From Spirogloea muscicola (taxonomy: Eukaryota > Streptophyta > Zygnematophyceae > Spirogloeales > Spirogloeaceae): a stretch of 13,297 bases of DNA. A program made the translations under genes and the position numbers. Shown here piece by piece: positions 1 through 6,854 of the stretch (position 1 is the first letter of the stretch; the number at the start of each line of letters is the position of its first letter). The stretch spans positions 727,914-741,210 of the forward strand of contig WELB01000043.1 in the NCBI GenBank assembly GCA_009602725.1, in the 5' to 3' direction. The notes under the pieces were generated by a model, which saw nothing but the letters and a program-made list of their open reading frames with translations, had not been told where the DNA came from and did no database searches.

Positions 1-1232
1 CCGGCTGAGGCCGCGCGACCCACCGCCACGGCGGCCGCCGTCGAGGCCGACGGCGGCGGCGGCGCTGCCGCCAGAGGCTTCTCGGACTTCGAGGCGCCGT
101 CCTTCTCACTCGGCCTCGACGACGAGGGCCTGGCGGTCGCCGCGAGCGCGTCGGGCGGCGGCGCAGCGCGCTCCCAGGCTGCCGCGAGCGCCAGATGCGG
201 CGTGGCGCTATCGCCGCGGACGCCCGCGCTCCCTGCGGATCACCGGCAAGACCGGGCGGCATGGGGCTGCGGACGAGGCCTGCGCAGCGGCAGTACCGGC
301 ACGGGCTCCGGTAGCTGGTGGGAGACACCGCTGCACAGCGCGGCCGACGGCAGCGCCGCCGACTACATCGTCCTCAGCCCCGACGGCGACGCGGAGAAGC
401 CGCCGCGGGTGCCGGCCAGCGAGACGCACAGCGTCAACTGGTGAGCTCGTCGGCTTCCAGCTCCATGCTGTGCGCCGAGCTCTGCACGCGCTCGTGGCGG
501 CTGCTGCGCAGCTGCCCTCTCACGTGCACGCTGTGCAGGGCGCCGCCGCCGCCGCCGCCACCGCCACTGGCTTGCGGAGATGCCGCCGAGCTCCGGCGGC
601 ACTCGAGCTGGCCTGAGGACCGTGAGGAGGATGGCAGTCAGGGGGCCGACGCAGGAGGCGCAGAGCGGCAGGCATGGCGGCCAGCGGCAGCAGTACCGTG
701 CAGCCCGCCGGGGGGCGCTGAATCGCCCGATCTCTACGTCCTTCCGAGTGAGCAGCCACAGCCGCCCGACGACGCCAGTCGTCTGCTTCGAGCTGCCTCC
801 CGCGTGTGCCAGAGCTTGCTTGCAGAGCTCACAGAGAAGCACAAGTGTAGCCGTGGCCAGTGCGAGCTGGTTGCTGAATGGCGGCGGCGGCGGCGGCGCA
901 CAGATCCCCCGCCGACAAGAGTCTTCAGGCGCCTGCGAAAGGGGCAGGCGGCGGCCGCCACCACCACTGCTTGCAACAGCTCGCCGGCACCACATTCGCG
1001 GCTCTCGCAGCCAGCCGGTGGCGTGGAGGACGCTGGCGGGTGCGGAAGGCGGCGCCTGTCGCTGAGCGTCAGCGGCTCACTTGGCAGCAAATGGCCGCCA
1101 GCAGTGCTCTCTACGAGCGACTCGCTTGACGAGGAGGACATCGAGGAGGCGTCGTCGCACGACATGAGTCCGCTGGTTGACACCGGAATGCGGTGCGGCG
1201 CGGCGTTGGAAGCGGGCAAGCGCCATCGGTAG
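1..1232 (+). CDS. Unrecognised multi-exon gene, 5' part (truncated by window edge)
   Basis: I do not recognise the product. Frame 1 is open from the first base to 440, where the frame reaches TGA unless the site CTG|GTGAGC is used as a splice donor. Splicing 440 to 539 (acceptor GCTGTGCAG, 98-bp intron) joins phase 2 to phase 2 and restores a tryptophan codon, after which the frame stays open to TAG at 1230-1232. The product is low in complexity and disordered-looking: Gly/Ala runs, a short patch SDFEAPSFSLGLDDEG (about residues 28-43), a run of eight prolines just after the splice, an Arg run from a GCG repeat near 880-897, and an acidic patch SDSLDEEDIEE near 1110-1150. A second possible 78-bp intron (749-826, GTGAGC to CTTGCAG) is a multiple of three, so the frame cannot decide it. 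The real 3' boundary is probably before 1230; the stretch 1219-1264 is coding-like in another frame (SAIGSLLQLVFAEQYC). It probably belongs to the same gene as the exons at 1360-2810. GC-rich DNA makes long chance ORFs on both strands, so confidence is moderate at best. Confidence 0.45.
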
Positions 1233-1359
1233 TCTTCTGCAGCTAGTCTTTGCAGAGCAGTACTGCAGGTCAACATACTGTCAGAGGGCCGCCGCCGATC
1301 TGCCATGCTAGTCCACAACTTCCTGTCAAAACACTGAGCCTCTCGATTCCCTATCACAG

Positions 1360-1677
1360 AACGCCGTGCCTTTTGGTCAAGCGTGCCGGCAACATGCGGT
1401 GCACCGGCGGCCCTGGCCAGCTGTCGGCAAACCCGCCGGCGGTGCCCTTTACAAGTGCGGACTTGCAAAGGTGGGCGGCAAGGTGTACCAGCAACTGCAG
1501 GCGCATTCAGCCGCAGCTTGGCTCTAGAGTGCCGCAGGAGGGCTGACGTCGCTGATTCACCGGATCAGGGCAGGTGAGGGCCCGGATGCCGAGCACGACG
1601 ATGACTGGTCGAGGGCCTTCCACGACATGGACGACCTGCAGCGCTGTCACGGTCGTGGGGCCCCTGCCATGCCACAG
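1360..1677 (+). other. Ambiguous exon block with an in-frame TAG
   Basis: Frame 1 is open and coding-like from 1360 to 1524 (KPAGGALYKCGLAKVGGKVY and onward), is interrupted by TAG at 1525-1527, then continues as SAAGGLTSLIHR to the good donor at 1677. Explanations are a very short intron (for example GTGTACCAG to GGCTCTAG, about 45 bp, well under the other introns here), an exon in the third frame joined elsewhere, an assembly error, or a real nonsense mutation. A competing open frame across 1361-1542 (ADLQRWAARC and onward) would fit the phase left by a donor at 1264. I cannot decide between them. Confidence 0.35.
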
Positions 1678-2810
1678 GTACCCCTCAGCAGCTGTAGGGA
1701 GCTAGCTGGTGGCCATGCCCACGCAGCGCTGGTGCTAGCGACCTCACATTGCCATCATCAAGGACTGGTATGCAGGACAAGGAGGATCTCTCAGCGATCG
1801 TGATGGCAAGGCTGCCGCACTTCCGATCGGTGGACCAGCTGGCCATGGAAGGGGATGGTAGCGGCGAGCCGGTCTATGTCGACTACCTCAGCCAGTTCGT
1901 CAACGCGCCAACAAGCACGCCACGACGGCGTGCCACAACCCCGGCCAGGTGGTGGCTGAGTTCCTCCTTGTCCCGTATCGCTGCTGCCTGTCGGCTGTAG
2001 TCACGACCGCGGCCTCCTTGCGACTGGCTTGGCAGTCGTGTATCTCGAGGTGTGTCTTCTTGCTCAGCAATGTCGAGGTTGCAAGATCACGGCCTCCTCC
2101 ACAAGCATGTGCTGATGTGTTGGCCAGCCTGTCCTGTCCCCTGCAGGGCCGACCTTCGTGCAGCTGGCAGAGGCGGAGCAACTGACCCAGCTCCACGGCC
2201 GTCCAAAAACAAGGGGCGCTGGAGCTCCCGGCGAGGCCGTAAGGTGCCGCAGATGGAGCACACTGCCGAGCATATTGTCGCCTCGTGCTGCATCACCTGT
2301 CCTGGTCTGCCTAGGCTGTTACTGAATGTTGTTGTGGTACCAGGGCCCAGAAGTATGAGCTCAGGGGTCACTCCTTAGCTTCACTTAAACTGAGATTATG
2401 TCTTCTACCTTGACCTTGAACTCTTACTCTGACAAGCATATCACTTATTCTGCGGCTAGGGTGCTCAATCTGTTCTGTGGCAAGCTCCAGGTGTACTGTA
2501 AAGGCAGCCAGCAGCTTAAGGGTCGCGCCGCTTACATACAGCACAAGAAGGTGGGCCGTTATGCACTACTAGTACGCACATTCACAAGCGTTTGTCTTAT
2601 TGGGGGCATGCAAGAACTTACATAATTGCAGGTTGGTTGTGTAGTCGAGAGGTGTGGATGGCTCTCCTGATGAGGGTCTCAAGTATTGCACTTGATCTTT
2701 TTAAGCTGCAGGACACTGCAAAGAGGGCTGCTACAGGCGCGAGCACGAGCAGGAATGTGGGTGGACACCGGAAACGAAGAAGGTCCGGCTGCAGGGGAGT
2801 GTCCAAGTGA
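1360..2810 (+). CDS. Unrecognised multi-exon gene, 3' part with highly basic C-terminus
   Basis: Exon islands that splice in consistent phase: a block ending at 1677 (CCACAG|GTACCC), then 1776-1948 (after GTATGCAG, ending GGCCAG|GTGG), 2147-2243 (after CCCTGCAG, ending CGTAAG|GTGC) and 2712-2810 (after AGCTGCAG, ending in TGA). Phases 0, 2 and 0 match at each join. The block before 1677 reads LTSLIHRIRAGEGPDAEHD and AFHDMDDLQR. The next exon carries DKEDLSAIVMARLPHFRSVD and then EPVYVDYLSQFV, which looks like a folded helical segment. The last two exons are rich in Arg, Lys, Ser and Gly (RKRRRSGCRG near the end), like a nuclear-localisation or nucleic-acid-binding tail. The 5' limit is unclear: after an acceptor at 1359, frame 1 is open from 1360 but meets TAG at 1525-1527 and resumes at once. 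I see no domain I can name, so no function is assigned; a nuclear role is only suggested by the tail. It is likely the continuation of the ORF at 1-1232. Confidence 0.55.
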
Positions 2811-4271
2811 TGCGCGCAATGCCCAACCCTATAAGCTTGTACGACAGTCCTGCACCAATGGTCACCTAAGTGTTACCATATGACTGCCCTCTTGGAAGAG
2901 GTCACAAGGACCATGATTGAGGGGAATATTGGCTCCATAAGATGGATTGCCATCTTGGATGCCAGTCTTGTTAAATGAAAAAGAAGGTCAGATGATGTCC
3001 AGCCTCAATTGAGGCCACTTGCCCAGATATCCAACTTGCAATAGCAAGCTTTCGGATTTGGAGCTAAATAGATATACATCAGTACCATTTGTGCCTACTT
3101 GAGACTGGGGCTGAGGCACCAGTGGCTTATGCACCTTGGTTCTGTGATCAAGTGATGAGGAATGAGATGATCAAATATGGCCAGTGCAGTGACTCTGCTC
3201 CATAATCAAGTGCTGCTGGCGGTTCTGCCCTAGTAGATGGACAATGACATGACTTTTTGGACTTTGATCAGCAATAGTGAGCAAGGGGAAGCATGACCAA
3301 CTCGTGCATCGACGTTGCTGTTGCTGTGCGCCTCCATATTCGAGTTGTGCTTCATGTACCAACCCAGACACGGCAACATCTCCATAGAGAACTTTCCGCT
3401 CCTGCTATTAACAAGCCGTCATAATGAAAAGCCATGTCAACTTGTACTCCAACAGCTTTGCTGAGCATGTGACTGAAGTGGGACTAAAATGAGCTTGCCC
3501 TAAGCAACAGATTTTTCTAAGATTGCTCCCCACAGACAAAGCTGCCCACGCATCAACGCTAAGCACCCATGCAAGTTGAACACTCATGCGGGTCGTCTTA
3601 AGAAGCAGCATCTACCTGTCACTGGCCAGCATCAATCATCGTCGTACGTTGATTTACTCACGCCCTGCCCAGGCAACATTGTTTATACTCAGAGCAGACC
3701 TCAAGTCCAGCTTCTCTCATTGCAACTGTACAATCCCCAATTGCTGAAGAGCTTCTCAGGGCAGGCACAAGCTCGAAACAGATTTATGCCTCACATTGCC
3801 AACATCATTTTGCACCAGCAAGATGAGCAGCAGCCCCCAATGCCACTGCCGGTCACACACGGTCCGCTGCATTCGTTTCTGACCTTCTCCTGAATGAGGG
3901 GAGGCGGGAAGGACAGCGACTCCACCAGCACCGGCACCTCGGCAGGGCCTTGCAGGCCCTCGACTGTCTTAAGCTCACCCTGGTTTGCCAGCCTGCAGGT
4001 CAGCAATGCACAAGAAGCGCAGCAATGCTTAGTGAGGCCGCAGTCCTGCCCACCAACTGCTGGGTTGGACGTAGTACATGCAACCTTGGCTTCATCAGCA
4101 GAGTGAGAGTTCAGGAAATAGACTTTATTCAGACGTACTAAGAGATTCTGATAAGTACACAGAGGAGGCATTCCCGACTGATTGCAATTGATCACAATCG
4201 ATTGCAGGCGTTCAGTGACGTCCTGGCCAAACGAGCAGCCGTGTGGCGGTCACGTCCGTGAATCAAGCGCC
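2811..4271. other. Convergent intergenic region, no convincing gene
   Basis: This 1.46-kb stretch lies between the stop of the plus-strand gene and the stop of the minus-strand Mpv17 gene, so both 3' ends point into it. It is visibly richer in A and T than the coding parts. The ORFs in it (for example minus 3791-4195 and plus 3576-3893) show no domain, no splice-consistent extension and unremarkable composition, so I read them as chance. It should hold both 3' UTRs. Confidence 0.6.
4124..4129 (-). promoter_or_regulatory. Candidate polyadenylation signal of the Mpv17 gene
   Basis: The plus strand reads TTTATT, so the minus strand has AATAAA about 145 bases downstream of the Mpv17 stop codon, a plausible distance for a 3' UTR. 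A canonical AATAAA fits streptophytes better than chlorophyte algae, which usually use TGTAA; this is weak support from one site. Confidence 0.4.
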
Positions 4272-5587
4272 TCACGTGGACAGGATGGTGACCCATACGA
4301 GCTCCACCATGTCCACCCACAGGAGGCGCTGCTCAAGCGGGATCACGCCGTACGTGATGACGTGCGCAAACGGCCAAAGCTTCCAACCAGCCTGCGATGG
4401 AGCACGTGTCGAATACAATCACGCGGTGACCCATGCACTACCCAGAGTGCAATATACTTTTACCTTGAATCTCTGAGAGTATAGGGGGATGTATCAACAG
4501 CATCAGCGCGCAATAACACTATGAGACCACCAATTTCTACGCCGCCGTCTCAATGCGTGTGCAGCAAGAACCAGGTCTGGCAGCCAAGGCCGGCATACGG
4601 CGGCCGGGCGAGGCGGAGCGAGGCGCGAAGTCACTCACAACCAGCATAGGCAAGAAGGTGGCCTTGAGCTCTCGCGCCGTGCTCGCTGGCGGCTCGAGCC
4701 GCAGCGAGGCGAGCACGACAAAGTAGATGCTGTTCCAGATGCCCGACCAGACCGTCTGGTCGAACGCGACCTTCACGGGGACCACCCACCAGTCCTTGAA
4801 GGGGAACAGCCACTGCAGCGCCGACAGAGCAGATCGGAGGGTCGGATCAGTCAACGTTCTCGTCGGGCTGCAGGCAGCGATGCCATGTGAACCGGTGCTC
4901 GCGTGTGAGCCAAGGGCCACTTTCAGGGCAGAGTGAGGAAGGCCAGCTCGGAGAACCCTCTCAGACCCGAACCGCCCTCAGGAGCGGCAGGCTGAGGCAG
5001 CGAGGCCCTGGCGGCAATCCTGGCCACCGCAGAGGAGCGGCGGTCATCGGAGGCGCACCTCGCAAAAGTGGTAATAGAAGTGCGAGAGGGAGCCGTGGAG
5101 GCAGAAGCCGACAAGGCCCGAGCGCAGCATGCGCACGCGGTCGAACGCCAGCAGCGGCCGGCCCTCCACGCACTGCACCGCGTCAGCGGCGCCACCCACA
5201 CGGCCGGACCGTCGTCGATCGGGTCAGCCGGGGTATTGTGGGGCTCGCACGAGCGACCGAGGGCCGAGCTCGCGCACCGAGCGGCAATGTGCGTCGCTGT
5301 GCGCTCCAACGCTTTTCTGGCCTTCCACTGACTACGCAGCTCAAGCTGCAGCGAAGTACGATCATCCTTTTTCTCTGGGCTCTCTTCGCCGTCTACTTGA
5401 GGAGCCTTGCGGGGCCGAAAGCGGCGCCGGGGCGGCCGCGGCAGCCCACCTGGGCGCACCAGTCGCCGAGCGCGTACACGGCGCCGCTGATCATCATCTT
5501 GGCCAGCACCGGGTTGGTGGCCAGCATCGCCTCGTAACCGTGCCAGTTGTCGCCCGGCGCGCTGCTCAGCACGTCCAGCACCGTCAT
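4272..5587 (-). CDS. Mpv17/PMP22-family integral membrane protein (plastid/plant-type)
   Basis: Four minus-strand exons join in phase 0: 5587-5450, 5172-5059, 4812-4639 and 4391-4272 (TGA). Donors are CAG|GTGGGC, GAG|GTGCGC and GTT|GTGAGT; acceptors are GTGCAG, CTGCAG and TCGCAG. From the ATG at 5587 the protein has 181 residues, the usual size of the Mpv17 core (about 175-200). Family motifs appear in order: W-x2-Y with NPVLAK at 15-30, GDWCAQ at 41-46, CVEGRPLLAFDRVRMLRSG at 47-65, DWWVVPVKVAFDQ at 91-103, ELKATFLPML at 132-141 and WKLWPFAHVITYG at 145-157, followed by PLEQRLLWVD. Four hydrophobic segments lie near 24-42, 64-82, 105-123 and 152-180. The family forms small multi-span proteins of inner mitochondrial, peroxisomal or plastid membranes; human MPV17 affects mitochondrial DNA maintenance, but the transported substrate is not settled. 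From memory the exon 2-4 wording is closest to land-plant plastid homologues, which carry an N-terminal transit peptide. No clear one is seen here. The ATG is preceded by TTGCAG, so an upstream exon may exist; alternatively the same frame stays open to an ATG at 5815 inside repeat DNA. Confidence 0.93.
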
Positions 5588-5609
5588 GGTCTGCAAGCGC
5601 GCCGGGCAG

Positions 5610-5630
5610 CCGCCGCCGCCGCCGCCGCCG
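5610..5630. repeat. (CCG)7 microsatellite beside Mpv17 exon 1
   Basis: Seven CCG triplets lie just upstream of the Mpv17 ATG and would read as a glycine run in the frame that leads into it on the minus strand. It sits 24 bases from the single unresolved base of the window, so its length may be misassembled. Confidence 0.8.
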
Positions 5631-5653
5631 CGCTCAGCTGCAGCGCGGCCCGA

Positions 5654-5654
5654 N
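5654..5654. other. Ambiguous base N in the assembly
   Basis: The only N in the window lies in the GC-rich repeat upstream of Mpv17 exon 1. It makes any N-terminal extension of that protein unreliable at this codon. Confidence 0.99.
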
Positions 5655-6104
5655 AGCAGCGACTTCGGGGCCTGAAGAGGCGATGGCAGAACTGGAGACT
5701 GTGTAAGAAAGGGCTCGCCCATTGAGGATAGGGGCTGGAAAAGCCAGCCCAAAACAGAAGGAACAAAGTACGAGAAGGGGGCCAGGGGAAGCGCTAAGAA
5801 AAACAAGCACAACAAGAAATCAAGCTGCTATGTATTACTCAGTAAGCCCTGCTAAGCAACTTCAGGTAAGAAGCGGCTCTCCCAATGGGGGCAAGGGCTG
5901 TGAACGGGTGTAGGATGGACCACTCAGTAGAGGCCAGCTCAAGACGAACGAACTGGGTCTGAAGGAAGAAGTGGCTCTCCCAATGGGGGCAAGGGCTGTG
6001 AGAAGAAACGAAGCAGCTACGAAGCACTCAGTAACCCCTGCTAAGCAGCCTCAGGTCAGAGAGACTGAGAAGCCAGCCCGAAAAGAATTGATAAGGTAAG
6101 GAAG
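5655..6104 (+). repeat. Degenerate copies of the window's short interspersed repeat family
   Basis: This stretch holds partial, diverged copies of one repeat. A module resembling GCAGCGACTGCGGGGCCTGA starts at 5655. A diverged core lies near 5711-5750. Better cores starting AGAAG(T/C)GGCTCTCCCAATG lie at 5869 and 5967. A third module (ACTCAGTAA, CCCTGCTAAGCA, then TTCAGGT or CTCAGGT) occurs near 5836-5867 and again near 6026-6057. A half core with AAGCCAGCCCGAAAAGAATT lies at 6070-6089. The modules recur in different combinations, as in a nested or rearranged element. The ORFs read through it are by-products. Confidence 0.8.
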
Positions 6105-6145
6105 GCGACGAGCGCTGGGGCAAGCCGACTGGGCTGGACTCGAGA

Positions 6146-6367
6146 AGAAGTGGCTCTCCCAATGGGGGCAAGGGCTGTGAGAAGCCAGCCCGAAAAGAAT
6201 TGACAAGGTTCGAAGGGGCCAAACTACGAGCTCAGCAGCGACTGCGGGGCCTGAAGAGAAGTGGCTCTCCCAATGGGGGCAAGGGCTGTGAGAAGCCAGC
6301 CCGAAAAGAATTGACAAGGTTCGAAGGGGCCAACCTAGGAGCTAAGCAGCGACTGCGGGGCCTGAAG
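6146..6367 (+). repeat. Two tandem 111-bp repeat units
   Basis: Units 6146-6256 and 6257-6367 are nearly identical. Each starts AGAAGTGGCTCTCCCAATGG, contains GGGCTGTGAGAAGCCAGCCC and GAATTGACAAGGTTCGAAGG, and ends GCGACTGCGGGGCCTGA. Differences cluster in the stretch after GGGGCCAA, where one unit reads ACTACGAGCTC and the other CCTAGGAGCTA. Such high identity, compared with the degenerate neighbours at 5655-6104, points to a recent local duplication. The array lies in the divergent promoter region between Mpv17 and the GT61 gene. Confidence 0.92.
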
Positions 6368-6759
6368 AGGCTATGGCAGAACGGGGGAGGATGGACTGGA
6401 CTCGCCCCCGGCTGGAGGGACCGCCTCGTCGGGCCCGACGGCGCGCCGCCCCCGTGCCGTCCACGTCCCGTCTGCACCACGCCCCGCGCGCGCCCCGCCT
6501 GGGGGGCTTCAAACTTTCGAAATCCCGCCCGCGCGATCGTCTCCCCGGCTTGCCGACAAGTCTCCGCTACATGTTAGATTATCCACTTTGCTCCGCCGAT
6601 TTTCGGACCTGTACGTGACCACTCCTGCTCCCCTGTTCGAGGTGGCCTAGAGAGAAAGCGACGGATGTCGGTAGCTCGAGTGGAAGAAGTGACAGATTGT
6701 ACCGGAGCCGGCGCTCAGGGCCCGACCATCTGGCCGGGCACATTTGGCGAGCCGGAAAA

Positions 6760-6796
<37 letters not shown>

Positions 6797-6854
6797 AGCT
6801 CGCCCGCGCACCAACCACTCGGCGCGCCGCCAGCGGCAACGGCGCTGCCGATTG
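6368..6854 (+). promoter_or_regulatory. GC-rich presumptive promoter and 5' leader of the GT61 gene
   Basis: No gene is visible here. It starts with the repeat module ending in CAGAACGGGGGAGGATGGAC, becomes very GC-rich with many CpG (6405-6535), has a short AT-richer patch at 6565-6600, and ends with the CGG run before the chosen ATG. I found no clear TATA box. The GT61 frame stays open upstream of the ATG through the CGG run (as a glycine run), but without an upstream ATG in the stretch I checked, so I treat this as untranslated. Confidence 0.45.
6761..6796 (+). repeat. (CGG)12 microsatellite upstream of the GT61 start
   Basis: Twelve uninterrupted CGG triplets end 58 bases before the presumed ATG. 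If transcribed they lie in the 5' UTR. CGG repeats of this type are prone to length change and to G-rich secondary structure; any effect on translation here is inference. Confidence 0.95.

Noticed and set aside
363-995. Minus-strand 210-residue ORF
   Set aside because: Its composition mirrors the CCG runs of the opposite strand (polyproline and polyglycine) and no domain is visible.
734-1468. Minus-strand 244-residue ORF over the first gene
   Set aside because: It is a shadow of GC-rich plus-strand exons: low-complexity Arg/Ser composition, no motif, and no splice-consistent extension on that strand.
2398-2625. Plus-strand 75-residue ORF
   Set aside because: It lies within the intron implied by the phase-consistent join of 2243 to 2712, and no family is recognisable.
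3791-4195. Minus-strand 134-residue ORF downstream of Mpv17
   Set aside because: It overlaps the likely Mpv17 3' UTR and AATAAA site, has scattered cysteines with no recognisable pattern, and no splice site links it to a gene.
4887-5725. Long plus-strand ORFs (216 and 198 residues) across the Mpv17 locus
   Set aside because: They are antisense to well-supported Mpv17 exons and introns and show no motif.
6146-6367. tRNA-derived SINE with A and B boxes (TGGCTCTCCCAATGGG and GGTTCGAAGGG)
   Set aside because: The B-box-like site lacks the closing CC and the A-box needs an insertion to fit. Other copies do not keep either box and no A-rich tail is seen.
6028-6577. Several ORFs reading through the 111-bp repeats on both strands
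   Set aside because: The peptides repeat because the DNA repeats. The unit is 111 bp, a multiple of three, so frames stay open without selection.
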